Origin: Vombatus ursinus
Taxonomy: Eukaryota; Chordata; Mammalia; Diprotodontia; Vombatidae
Direction: 5' to 3'
NCBI RefSeq assembly: GCF_900497805.2
Contig: NW_020954636.1
Location: 2,032,432-2,096,431, forward strand
Length of the DNA: 64,000 bases
A program made the translations under genes and the position numbers. The notes below the pieces were generated by a model that worked only from the letters and a program-made list of their open reading frames with translations, ran no database searches and was not told the DNA's origin. How positions within the stretch are numbered: position 1 is the stretch's first letter; each line of letters opens with the position of its first letter. Shown here one piece after another: positions 1-10,840 of this stretch.

Positions 1-453
1 TTAAAAGGCATTAAAAGCCTTTTATATCTAATTCTGTAGTATTGATCTTACTAAGAGAGTATTCAACATTCCTTAAGACAAACGAATTATATTTTAAAAT
101 CAATAAGTTAAAGTAATTTAAAATTAAGGAAGGGCTTTATATACCTATGAAACTCCCTTCTACTAGGAAATAGGAACTCACAGTTTTGTGCTAAAATATG
201 TAAAGGCATAAGATAAGATTTTTTCTTTCCTTATTTCTGCCTTTAATGGTAGAAACAGGAATAAACACTTTCAGGACTAATGGAAATGTCACCCCAGTAT
301 TTATATTTCTGTAAACCATACTATTTTAATGCCCTATGGTACAAGTTATTATTAACATTGATTAGAAATTATGGTATTGGGAAATGAATCCATATAGGTG
401 GACTAAAATGAGCATTTTTACAGAGTTCTAACATTCCCCTCTAAACAACTTTT
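1..453. other. AT-rich intergenic sequence, nothing recognised
   Basis: No coding signature or recognisable repeat beyond a short 7-bp-arm inverted repeat at 3-23. It precedes a SINE. Confidence 0.5.
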
Positions 454-470
454 AAAAGTGTATCAAACCA

Positions 471-635
471 GGGACAGCTAGGTGGCACAGTGGACAGAGC
501 ACCAGCCCTGGAGTCAGGAGGACCTGAGTTCAAATCTGTCCTCAGACACATGATACTTACTAGCTGTGTAACCCTGGGAAGTCACTTAACCCGACTGCCT
601 GGACAGAAAAAAAACACAAACAAACAAACAAACAA
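471..635 (+). mobile_element. WSINE1/MAR1-type tRNA-like SINE with target-site duplication
   Basis: Starts GGGACAGCTAGGTGGCACAG (A-box region) and contains the B-box-like GAGTTCAAATC and the AGCTGTGT...GTCACTTAACCC body. It ends in a (CAAA)n tail. It is flanked by an 18-bp direct repeat AAAAGTGTATCAAACCAG at 454-471 and 636-653, a clean L1-style target-site duplication, so the copy is complete. Confidence 0.9.
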
Positions 636-1309
636 AAAAGTGTATCAAACCAGATTTGAAATAGGATAATCAACCAACAAATAACAGTGAGCCATTTTTC
701 TAGTCCTGGACAGCTTAGGATGACAGAAAAATGTCTGTGGACATTGGAGTGGGGGCTGGATAGGAGCAGAGTGGGATGAAAGTAGCACTAACTATGGACC
801 TTGGAAATGACAATGGGAGGCTATAATAGAACCACTAAAAGTATTCAGAGCTAAGGGACATGAAAAGATTAAACGCCTTGTAAGAAAGAGATTACAGGGG
901 ACCTTTCTGTTAGTGCTGAGTGGAGGACCCAGGGCCACTTGGCAACTTCATTGCTGATCACAGTTACTGACTAAAGAGGAGTATTTGCTGTTGCAAGATA
1001 GTAGGGGCATCTTCCTGGATATGGGTCACAGTTCCAGTGGGGAGAGGAGTTGTAGTCATGAGGTGGCAGAAACTAGAATTCTCCCTAAATCACATCACTT
1101 TGGAAGTACTGACAACTTACAGGCTCCCCAGACCTAGCCGAGAAAACAGCAGGACATAAAAATCAAAAGACAAAGGCAGACAGCCATCCACCCCAAGAGG
1201 TGAGAAAAGCCTACCCAACTCTAACATAAAAGCTAAGTCAAGTGAGAGGCCAGCAAAGGAGCAAGTGGCAATGAGAAAGATCCTGACCAAAATAAAAAAA
1301 AAGTTTCTA

Positions 1310-1991
1310 TGCTCATTTGGAACGCTATAAAAATGTGCATACCATTTGACCCAGCAAAAGCATTTCTAGGGCTGTATCCCAAAGAGATCATAAAAATGAG
1401 AAAAGGACCCACATGTACAAACAATATTTATAGCAGCACTTTTGTGGTGGAAAGAATTGGAAATTATTTCATCAATTGGGTAATGACTGAACAAGTTGTG
1501 GTATATGAATGTAATGGAATACTATTGTGCTGTAAGAAATGATGAGCAAACAGACTTCAAAAAACCCGGAAAGACTTGTATGGACTGATACTGAGTGAAG
1601 TGAGCAGAACCAGGAGAACATTGTACATAGTAGCAGCCACGTTGTGTGATGACTAACTTTGATAGACTTAGCTCTTCTCAGCAATTCAAGGATCTAAGAC
1701 ATCTCCAAAAGTCTCATGATGGAAAATGCTATCCATATTCAGAGAAAGAACTATGGAGTTTGAATGGAGAGTGAGGCATACTATTTGCTCATTTTTTTCC
1801 TCCTCTGTTTTGTTTTGTTTCTCCTTCTTGTGGTTCCTTCTATTGATTTTAATTCTTCTTTACAACATGACCAATGTGAAAATATGTATCCAATTGCATG
1901 CCATCTTGGGTAGAGAGGTGGGGAGGCAGGGGGAGAAATTTTAAAACTCAAAAGCTTAAAGAAATAAATGTTGAAAACAAAATAAATTAAT
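1310..1991 (+). mobile_element. 5'-truncated L1 3' end nested in HAL1-like element
   Basis: Holds the ORF2 C-terminal coding end (KMCIPFDPAKAFLGLYPKE, then the IAALL..ER/KNWK region and YYCAVRNDEQTD-like sequence in shifted frames) plus the 3' UTR with its GGGGAGGCAGGGGGAGAAATTTTAAA-type end. It is flanked by the 13-bp direct repeat AAAAAAGTTTCTA at 1297-1309 and 1992-2004. The host sequence reads through cleanly when it is removed. Confidence 0.85.
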
Positions 1992-3165
1992 AAAAAAGTT
2001 TCTAGTCTCAAGACACAAACTCAGAAAAAGACAATGACTTGAAACATCTAATAAAAATCGAATAAACTATAAAATATTGAATTGGATAAAGAACTGACCT
2101 GTAATGTAGATCAAAGAGAGATAATTTAAGGTAATCTTCAAAAAAAGAGCCTAGATATATTTCAAGAAATCATCAAAGAAAACTACCCAGATATCATAGA
2201 ACCAGAGGGAAAAGCAGAAATTAAAATAATCCATGAATAAAGAGATCCCAAAATAAAGATTCCTAAGACCATAATAGCCAAATTTCAGAGCTCCCAGGTC
2301 AAAGAAAAAATACAGCAAGTGGCCAGAATGAAGCCATTCAAATGCTACAAAGACACCGTTAGTATGACATGAGATTTAGCAGCTATCATGATAAAGGATC
2401 AGAGGGCTTAAAATATGATATTCTGGAAGACAAAGGAGCCAAGATTATAATGAAGATCAACCTAACCAGCAAAACTGAGTATAATCCTACCAGTGAAAAA
2501 TGAACACAATGAAATAGAGGACTTCCAAGCTTTCCTGATGAAAATAACAGAGCTGAATGGAAAAGTTGACATTCAAGTACAAGACTTAGGAGAAACATTA
2601 AAAACGAGGGAGAATTCTAGAGAGTGACAGCAAACATGATAAGGACCAATGGAAAAAGAGAGTCAAAAGTGGGAGGTAGCAAAATGCTCAGATATAAAAT
2701 TTAATCAAATAATCAGAAAGTAAAAACCAGTTACAACTGAAAAAGAATAGCTGTGGAAGTATTCAGTAATTTAAAAGAGAACTTAGTTAGGGAGACAGAC
2801 AAAAAGAGCACTGTTGGGTTTAGCTTTCTATATACCAGTCCCCAAAGTATGGATAAGAAAGGGAAACAGAACTCTTTAACAGATATGGGGGATAATCAAT
2901 CAATGAGTATTAACAACAGTTTGGTAGGATGGGGTTTATTACTGGAGCCCAGAAATGTAAGAGTAAACTTTTTTTATAAATTGATGAAGAATAAAATGAT
3001 GAGAAATAGGAGGATAATGTACACAACAATGACGTTGTAAAAGTAGACTCTGAAGGCTATAAGAAATGTAATGAATACAATGACCATTCATAGCTGCAGA
3101 GGACTGATGATGAAACATGCTATGTATGACAGAGAGGTGATTATTTAAGGCACAAAATGCCATAG

Positions 3166-3196
<31 letters not shown>
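3166..3196. repeat. (TG)n microsatellite
   Basis: About 15 perfect TG units following GATG. Confidence 0.95.
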
Positions 3197-3197
<1 letters not shown>

Positions 3198-3287
3198 AAC
3201 TATATGTACATAACCATGGAGGGATTTTTCATTTGGCTTAATAATTCCTATTTGTTACAAAATACATCAAAAAACTTTAGAAAAAAG

Positions 3288-3436
3288 GGGAAACTAAGAT
3301 GCACAGTGGATAAAGCCCAGGCCCTAGAGTCAGGAGAACCTGAGTTCAAATCCGCCCTAAGACACATAACACTTACTAGCTGCGTGTCCGTGAGCAAGTC
3401 ACTTAACCCCAATTGCCTAACCCCCCCCCAAAAAAA
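3288..3436 (+). mobile_element. WSINE1/MAR1-type SINE
   Basis: GGGGAAACTAAGATGCACAG...GAGTTCAAATCCGCC...CAAGTCACTTAACCCCAATTGCC, with a C9A9 tail. The flanking duplication is ACTTTAGAAAAAAG-like at 3274-3287 and about 3438-3452 (one base inserted). Confidence 0.85.
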
Positions 3437-3564
3437 AACCTTTAGAAAAAAGAAAAGATCAGATAAGACAGAAAATGGAACTTTATGTAAAAAAGGCAAG
3501 TACTTTTTTTTGAGTCCAAGCACATGAAAGGGAAAGAATGATGGAGCGCATCAAAAGAGGAAGG

Positions 3565-3745
3565 AAACAAAGATTTATTAAGTGTCCGCTATGTGCCAGG
3601 GACTGGGTTGAGAACTTTTAAAATATTATGATGTTTAATCAACATCCCTGGGAGTTAGATATAATTATTACCCCCATTTTGATTATTAAGCAGAAATGAT
3701 GAACACCTAGTGTGAAAGTGTGTAATCTGGGAATTGATGATAGAT
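3565..3745 (-). mobile_element. MIR-like SINE fragment, antisense
   Basis: GATTTATTAAGTGTCCGCTATGTGCCAGGGACTG and the following ATAATTATTACCCCCATTTTGATTATTAAG are a decayed reverse MIR/L2-type 3' end. Confidence 0.6.
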
Positions 3746-4112
3746 AAGGTAGGGAAAGTTCGATATACTTTAATGGAGAAAAGATAGCTATCATCTATGG
3801 CAAAAGACTACAAAAAGATAAGTTGAATCAATAGCTTTGGGATGCTCCAAATCATCTTGATGATATAAATGCAAAATACCCCTAAAATAAAAGAAAATTT
3901 CATAAACATTAAATACTATTTATAGTATTTTATAAATCATATTCATACATGCAAACCAATTGCTCACATCATTCTGACAAAATTAAAAGGACCTCTCTCC
4001 TGAATAAAACCTAAATTTCTGTGTTTCTGGTATTCTCAATTATCTCTCAGGTCCTTCATATCCCTGACTTGCTCAACTTTTAGCACTTCTTAAATTCAAT
4101 CCCTTCCAAATA
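3746..4112. other. Anonymous sequence at proximal edge of unit A
   Basis: No gene or repeat recognised. Homology to unit B begins near 4113. Confidence 0.5.
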
Positions 4113-5525
4113 GAGTACCAAATGAAATTCCTGTTGAAAAACTCAATTTGAATTTGGTGTGTGCTCCATTTTCAGTATTTCACAGATATGTTTACTTTAT
4201 TTACCATTGCAGACTGATTCTGTGGTCAAAACAGACTCAAAACATTTGGCTGGGCTCGGCTATAAGGAAAGAATGACAGGGGAGTGACCAAAAATATTGA
4301 TTGAGCTTCTTTTTTAACTTTTTGCTGAGCACATATTTCAAAAGACCAGGTACAAAAGGTGGAATGGTGGGCATTCAAATAATAATAAAAAAGGGGTACA
4401 GTTCACATGCTCTGGTTCACTCTGCCACAACCAAGGAGGCTGCATCTGCCCTAATGGGTGCTAGCTTGTTCCAATGGTTTCATGCTGTTCCTCCTCTCTA
4501 ATGCTAGAGCTAAAGCCCCTATCTCCTCTGTTCCCCCACTGTTAAGCACCACTGAATAGTTGTTCCAGTTCCATTTTACCACTTAGCATCAATTAGCTTT
4601 TACAAAGAGTTATTTCCTTCAAAGATATAGCATTCACAAAAGTTCAAACTTCCCCCCCGCCAATAACTCAGAGTGTATACTCTTCCTATCCATCCTCACT
4701 TTCTGGAGAGTGTTCAAACTTAACTCAGTTTCTACAAACCATTGACCCAAACAAGTGTATGCCCAAAGTCATCATCACTGTCAAATTAGCCTTTGTCTTA
4801 GCTACTGCTGGGTCATTAAATGAACCAGAAAACAGTGCATGCCTTGCAGTCTTTCCAATGTAATTCCATCATACATTATCATGACTTTTCCAAAAGCAGG
4901 TTCTCCAGCCATATGGGGAATTTGCATCAGACAAACATTGATTCATGCATTCAGTGCATGTGCCAACAATTAAAGCTCAAAATAAGCTGAGGTTTGCAGT
5001 AAATGCTAAAGACATCAAATGCTAAAGACTGCAAAGCTTTGATGGGGTAAAAGGAAAAAATAGTGGCTCCAAAAATGAAAATACTCAACTGTCATTCTGT
5101 TGGGATTTTTTCTATATCAAGGAATATGATTTTCAAGTTGGAAAGCAAACAACAAAAAAATAATAAATAGTTAAGAGAAAATTTATGAAACACTAATGTG
5201 ACATTTACTTATTTTATTGACTTCTTATCTCTTAGTTTCTATTAATTATATTTTATAGTACAGATTTTACATGTGGCCCAAAGAGAAAATATAAACCATC
5301 TCTAGGGTCCCTTAGAATTTAGTGTTTTATCACTGCATTTTATGAACCCCAGGAATGATATTTGAGGGAGTGTAGAGATTAGGAGATGTGCCATGGAACT
5401 GAAGCTTGGGCCTTTTGCCTTGATTTTCAGAAGACACAAGGTGCTTTCTGCAAACTATTAGCTAATTCTCAGAAAAATTACACTTCACTAAACTTTTTGA
5501 AAAAGATGTTTTAATTACTTTGATC
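4113..5525. other. Conserved non-coding block at start of unit A
   Basis: Aligns with 35637-37105. Most positions differ by around 10%, but 4990-5100 differs at only about two sites. It carries a perfect POU octamer (ATTTGCAT, near 4920) and a 13-bp direct repeat AAATGCTAAAGAC at 5001-5013 and 5017-5029, all kept in unit B. No known repeat was recognised. A cis-regulatory role is possible but unproven. Confidence 0.5.
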
Positions 5526-5539
5526 TAAACTAAAGGTTA

Positions 5540-6495
5540 TTAAAGTCATCTATAGTCATATGAAAAAATGCTCTAAATCACTATTGATTAGAGAAATGCA
5601 AATCAAAACAACTCTGAGGTACCACATCACACCTAACAGATTGGCCAAGATGACAAAACAAGAAAATGATAAATGGTGGAGAAGATGTGGGAAAATGGAA
5701 CACTAATGTATTGTTGGTGGAGTTGCGAAATGATCCAAAAATTTTGGACAACAATTTGGAACTATGCCCAAAGGGTTCTCAAAATGTGCATATCCTTTGA
5801 CCCAGCAATAGCACTTCTAGGGTTATATCCAAAAGAGTTCATACAAATGGGAAACAGACCCACACGTACAAAAATATTCATAGCAGCTCTTTTAGTGGTG
5901 GCAAAGAATTGGAAATTGAGAGGATGCCCATCAACTGGGAAATGGCTGAGCAAGTTGTGGTATATGACTTTAATAGAATACTATTGTGCTATAAGAAATG
6001 ATGAACAGGCTGATTTCAGAAAAACCTGGAAAGGCTTGTATGGTCTGATGCTGAATGAAGTGAGCAGAACCAAGAGAACATTGTACACAATAACAGCCGT
6101 GTTGTGTGATGACTAATATTGATACACTTAATCCTTCCCAGCAATACAAGGATCTAAGACATCGCCAAAGGCCTCATGATGGAAAATGTTATCCACATCC
6201 AAAGAAATAACTATGTAATTTGAATGCAGATCGAAGCATATTTTTTGCTATTTTTTTCTCTTCTGTTGAGTTTTGTTTCCTCTTTCTAGTGGTTCTTCCT
6301 ATTGGTTCTAATTCTTACTTACAACATCATTAATGTGAAAATATGTTTAATAGGAATGTATATGTATAGCCTACATCAGATTGTGCTCCCTCTTGGGGAT
6401 TGTGGAGGGGAGGAAGGGGGAGAAACATTTTAAACTCAAAAACATATGGAAGTGATTGTTGATAAATCAAAATAAATTAACGAAAAAGGGAAAAA
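5540..6495 (+). mobile_element. Unit-A-specific 5'-truncated L1
   Basis: The last 147 codons of ORF2 are open from 5673 to 6116 and match the L1 ORF2 C-terminus (GTLMYCWWSCEMIQKFW, FDPAIALLGLYPKE, IAALLVVAKNWKLRGCPST, WYMTLIEYYCAIRNDE). A 3' UTR and an AAATAAATTAAC-type tail follow. It is flanked by the perfect 14-bp duplication TAAACTAAAGGTTA at 5526-5539 and 6496-6509. The matching site in unit B (around 37105-37120) is empty, so it inserted after the duplication. The intact reading frame also argues that it is young. Confidence 0.93.
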
Positions 6496-6539
6496 TAAAC
6501 TAAAGGTTAATTTGCGTAAGTCATTTATTCAAATGATCA

Positions 6540-6725
6540 CCAGCCCAGCAGTCAAACACAGCATTATAATCCCATCTCTGTAACTATCTGTATGACCTTG
6601 AACAAGTCACTTTACCTCTGAGATTTCAATTTCCTTACCTATAAAATGAGGGGATTTGACTACATGAATGCACAGATCAATTCTAATTCTAATATCTTTT
6701 ATGGTCCTATAATTCTAAGTCATGC
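6540..6725 (+). mobile_element. MIR SINE
   Basis: ACTATCTGTATGACCTTGAACAAGTCACTTTACCTCTGAG...ATAAAATGAGGGGATTTGACTACATGAATG is a MIR core and 3' region. It is shared with 37160-37300 in unit B, so it predates the duplication. Confidence 0.8.
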
Positions 6726-7114
6726 CCAAGTGATTTAGGTCTCTTCTTTTTATAGTTTCTGTATAATTGGAGTGGAGCAGTAGAGTACCTGGGTATTAGG
6801 GGTTTAAGGTTGATACATACTTATAAATTAAAGCCCACATGGGATGATCCTCCCACTATTTTACAGGTTCCTGACCAATTTCTCTTCTAGAGAGATCAAG
6901 GTGAGTGTTTTTATATTTCCTAAAGTATGTCTGATATTACAGTATATCTCATTAATTAAGCAATTAATTCTGGGATCTTGTCATTTATTGCTATGACATT
7001 ATATGCTATCATTATATGATAGCTTATATATGCTATCATTCTTTACATAGACTGGAGGAACCACTTCCTATGAGTTTTTGCAGATCTCTCTTTATCACCA
7101 TTCATCTTTCCCTG

Positions 7115-7350
7115 ATACCTAATCTCTTAGGCTTAGATGAAAATTAAGATTACACGTTGTACAATTTATTAACATAAATTTGTTATGTTGTATGTGGGGA
7201 ATAGTAAGAAAGTCAATTTGCCTGGACCCCAGAATATGTGAAGGAGAGTAATCTGTAATAAGGCTTGAAAGGCAGCTTGGAGCCAAGTTGTCAAAGACTT
7301 TAAATGCCAAATGGAGGAGTTTCTATTTGATCCTAGAAGGAACAGGTAGA
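7115..7350 (-). mobile_element. L2 (CR1-clade) LINE fragment, antisense
   Basis: The minus strand reads MAFKVFDNLAPSCLSSLITDYSPS, matching the L2 ORF2 C-terminal FKALHNLAPPYLSSLL region. Confidence 0.75.
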
Positions 7351-7609
7351 GAATAGGTATAATTTATGTGAAAAAAAGATTTAGGATTTATTGACTATGA
7401 TCTCCACATGATCGAAGATTATAATATGACAACCAAAGCATTAAATGGGAATACCCTGGGTGGAAACTATATCCTGCTTATAAGGAAATAGTGTGAGATG
7501 CTGATACAGAAAAATTTTTGACATTAAAATGGGCTGCCATCATTGAAAGTCTTCAAGAATTCTCTAGATGACCACTTACCAGTGATTATGGGAGATACAG
7601 TATTGTGTG

Positions 7610-7860
7610 GGGTAGTGAATGGAGCCCTGGACTTGGAGTCAGAAAACCTTCCTTCCAATCCCACCTCTGACACTTCCTATCTGTGGTACCATGGGTGAAA
7701 TATATCACTTCTGAGTCTCAGTTTCTTCACGGATAAAATGAGACAAATAATAATGTCACCTATGTCACAGAGTTATCATGAAGATCAAATGAGAATATTT
7801 ATGTAAAGCACTCTGGAAATCTTAAGGCATTATGCAAATGTCAGCTATAACATTCTGACA
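7610..7860 (+). mobile_element. MIR/THER1-like SINE
   Basis: GAGTCAGAAAACCTTCCTTCCAATCCCACCTCTGACACTT through AAAATGAGACAAATAATAATG and GTAAAGCACTCTGG follow the MIR body plus the THER1-like tail. Confidence 0.75.
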
Positions 7861-9378
7861 TCTTGTCCAGTATTCTGACTAGAAGATAATGGTAATGTCA
7901 TGGTATTCCATGTGAATCTAAAGTTTGAAAATATTATATTAGAATGATGACAATAATTGGAAATGTATTTAGAAGATGTTTCATAGGGAGTCATTTTTGT
8001 GCAACTGCATTGGAGTACAATGTCAGCAGAAACACTTAGAAATTGATATGCCTTAGATACCTGATTGGAGGGTAGATAAGGTGCATATTTATATTCATTT
8101 GGAGGATGGAGGCAAAGAAGATGTGGCCAAGGACCATTGTCTCATGTGATTTAAGGGACAAGATAAAAGAAGGGTGAAGAGCTAATTGCTGCTGCCAGAA
8201 GGAGATCTTGAGGTGTGAGATAAGCAGAAAAAGCTATATTGGCAGCTTCTACTGAGAAAGTTGAGAGAAAGAAGACTCAACACGGAGAAGAGTTTTAGTG
8301 CAGCAGATAGGAAGGCTAAATTCACCAGAAATGGTACTTTGTAGAAGCAAAGAAAGGACCTAGAAAGAGAGAAATTGAGTGGTGGTAGAGTGAGGCTCTT
8401 GTTTAGTAATGGGGGATTGCTCCTGAACTCTCTTATTGAACTGTGAACCAGTCGATTGAATTATCAGCTGTCAAAAGTTACAATGTCAAAAAGCCCAGGC
8501 TACTATGCCTAATTATCTACTGGTTCATTCCAAGGACATAGGACAAGGAAGTGAGAGATTCTTGAGAATTTATTGATTTATCAATTAGATTTGTGATTGG
8601 TGAATAAAATAATACATTGTCTCAGCTTCAAGTACAAAAAAAGAGTTGTTTTTTTTTTCTTTTAAAGAAAGTCAAACAGACTAAAAACTATGAAATTATC
8701 CATGTCCCTGAGATTTTCTGAGCTGTTTATTATGGAGAGATCACTTGAATTTCTGACCTTTTGGGATACCAGTGATAAGAGGACAGATAATCACTGATGT
8801 AGGAAGGTCTGGGATTTAGAGAACTCCACAACTTCCCTGAGGAAAAGGACAAAGTGTCAGTAGAATTGAGGATGATTTCAAAAGAAAATTTTCTCAGTGA
8901 TTCGTACCAATAATAAATCCTGTGAGAATTAGACCCTCATACATTCCCTTGGGATAAATCACATCTTTTCTTGACTCCATAAGTCCCACAAATTAATCCA
9001 GTGTCCCAAGATCCAAAACTTAATTATTGCCTCCAATCTGTGTAACATAGAATGATGTACTGGGACATTGAAGTTCATTCTCTTGTCACTTCTGGTGAAG
9101 TTGTGTATATATGTGGGCTATGCAGAAAAGATGAAGGAGGATCATGAGAAAGTAAGGAATATAGCCTCTATTAAAGAAGGAGTATAAAAGAGTATGAGCT
9201 ATAGGAGTATTACCCAGGGGCCAATTCGTTGTCACCCAAGAATAGTTTCAGCTTCCTCCTATCTAAGCCTCATCTTATAAAGTTGTTCTAGACCTGGAAG
9301 AAATTTATATGAAGGGACAAGCAACAAGATCACGCACTGAGAGGAAGGTACTATCTAATGCATATTAGTTGATTGGGT

Positions 9379-9735
9379 AGAGGCAAATGGATGGCTCATT
9401 GGATAGATTGTTTGGTCTGGAGTCAGGAAGATGTGAATTCAAATCTAGCCTCAGACACTCACTAGCTGTGTGATCCTGGGCAAGTCACTTAACCTTCATT
9501 TGCCTAAGAGGTGGCTCAGTGGATAGAACATTGAGCTTAGAGTGAAGAAGATCTGAGTTCAGATTCATCCTCAGAGACTCACTAGCTAGGTTTCTCTGAC
9601 AAGTCACTTAAGCAAGTTTACTTTAATCTACTGGAGGAGGAAATGGCAAACTACTCCAGGATTTTTGCAAAGAAAACTCCAGAAAGGGTCACAAAGAGTC
9701 AGGCAACACTGAATGACTGAACAACAGCAGCAATA
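9379..9735 (+). mobile_element. Marsupial tRNA-like SINE with duplicated head (unit A)
   Basis: The SINE head (GATGGCTCATTGGATAG...CAAGTCACTTAACC) is followed directly by a second, more decayed head (GGTGGCTCAGTGGATAG...CAAGTCACTTAAGC). The tail comes after (GGAGGAGGAAATGGCAAACTACTCCAGG...AAGAAAACTCC...GTCACAAAGAGTCAGG). Unit B has one head only at the matching site (42935-43160). Confidence 0.8.
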
Positions 9736-10259
9736 TGCAGTGGATACCTAGGAATATGACCTCTGTCTTAAACTTCCTACATAAGGATACTTGTGGGTAT
9801 TGAAACTATCTATGCATGACTATTCCTTTGAACTCCCTTCCACAGGGGCCCTGAAAGACAAAAAGACCCTTGTATCCCTCTATAGGGAATAGGTAGGTGG
9901 GTAAATGCATGGTGGTTGATGATTGGCCTCTTTTTTTCCCTGTATGGGTATGATGCCCCATGGACTTTCTTCCTTCACTGAACTTTGTGATTATCAAGAT
10001 TTAAGATTATATTTAGCTGTTAGGGAATAAAAATTCCCCTTTAGGTGTAATAGTGATGACTCCCTCAAATCATATGCCAGCTAAAAACCAGGGTGGATAG
10101 TGAGATTTCAGTACCTAAGATATCTCCCAGAGTAGTTGCTGGAGACAATGGGAGCTTCCAGAAAGAATCACAGATGAGTCCCATTTCTCTGTTTCGGTGA
10201 GCGTTCCTTTCAGTTCATGCCTAACAATGATGTAAAAAGCAGGGCTTCAGCACTAGGAT
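9736..10259. other. Anonymous sequence shared with unit B
   Basis: Aligns to 43161-43690; no gene or repeat recognised. Confidence 0.5.
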
Positions 10260-10450
10260 CATAAGATAAGGCACTGAAATCATAGATTTAGAAATGAAAG
10301 GGACTCAGAGGTCATAGGATTATAGGACCACTGATTAGAGCTGGAACAGACCTTAGAAGTCATTTAGTATTCTCTTCTCATGCTATAGCTGAGGAAACTG
10401 AGGTTCAGGGAGGTTAAGTATCTTCTTGATTTTCCAATCATATTATTTAC
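10260..10450 (-). mobile_element. CR1/L3- or MIR-type old fragment, antisense
   Basis: Contains AGATTTAGAAATGAAAGGGA, AGCTGGAACAGACCTTAGAAG and GCTGAGGAAACTGAGGTTCAGGGAGGTTAAG, the usual antisense 3' end of old therian LINE/SINE fossils. Shared with unit B at 43690-43865. Confidence 0.6.
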
Positions 10451-10469
10451 TCCTTGCCATGGAATCTGT

Positions 10470-10840
10470 GATTCACTAACTCAACCTCCTTACTCTTCCT
10501 TTACACACAAAATTCCATCTCATTATTGTCTGCATTTTCACAGGCTGTCCCCCAAACTTGCAATGCTCTCTCCTCATCATACCACTGGGTTTCCCTGGTT
10601 TCTTTTAAGTCTTAACTAAAATCCCACCTTCTACAAGAAGCCCTTCCTGGTCCTGCTTAATGTTCATGCCTTCCTTCTCTTGGTTCTCTCCAATTTATCT
10701 TGTATATATTGTGTTTCTACATAATTGTTTGTATGTTGTATCCCCCATTACAATGTGATTTTCTGTCTTTTGTCTGTTCTTATGTCTCTAGCAGTAATCA
10801 TCGTGCCTGGCACATAGTAAGTGCTTAAGAAATGACTGAC
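10470..10840 (+). mobile_element. L2 LINE 3' end
   Basis: TTTTAAGTCTTAACTAAAATCCCACCTTCTACAAGAAGCCCTTCC through TATATTGTG and ATCGTGCCTGGCACATAGTAAGTGCTTAAG match the L2 3' UTR and tail. Shared with 43920-44275. Confidence 0.85.

Larger units (their letters stand above)
655..3260 (+). mobile_element. HAL1-like L1 element (ORF1-only), degraded, with nested L1
   Basis: Sequence from about 655 resembles marsupial L1 5' leader. The segment 2130-2640 is a decayed ORF1: reading frames give IIKENYPDIIEPEGK and, further on, the ORF1p C-terminal domain region ending in a PELNGKVDIQVQD-like string; it carries internal stops. The homologous antisense ORF1 at 39060-40560 confirms the family. No ORF2 follows: 2640-3260 is 3' UTR with the GAGGACTGATGATGAAACATGCTA block known from marsupial L1/HAL1-type elements. 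It is interrupted at 1310-1991 by another L1. The 3' part contains a (TG)n tract. The subfamily label is tentative. Confidence 0.6.
6726..8860. other. Unit-A-only segment without a gene
   Basis: About 2.2 kb absent from unit B, where an antisense L1 block lies instead. It contains a decayed L2 fragment (antisense, about 7115-7350), a MIR-like element (7610-7860), a CR1/L3-like scrap near 7540-7570 and otherwise anonymous sequence. An AT-rich palindromic stretch lies at about 6995-7040. Confidence 0.55.

Noticed and set aside
3-23. Inverted repeat AAAAGGC/GCCTTTT
   Set aside because: Short arms in AT-rich DNA; expected by chance.
471-635. tRNA gene from A- and B-box-like motifs
   Set aside because: No cloverleaf; these are tRNA-derived SINE heads, repeated many times in the window.
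5673-6116. 147-codon open frame as a host gene
   Set aside because: It is the C-terminal end of L1 ORF2 inside a 5'-truncated insertion with target duplications.
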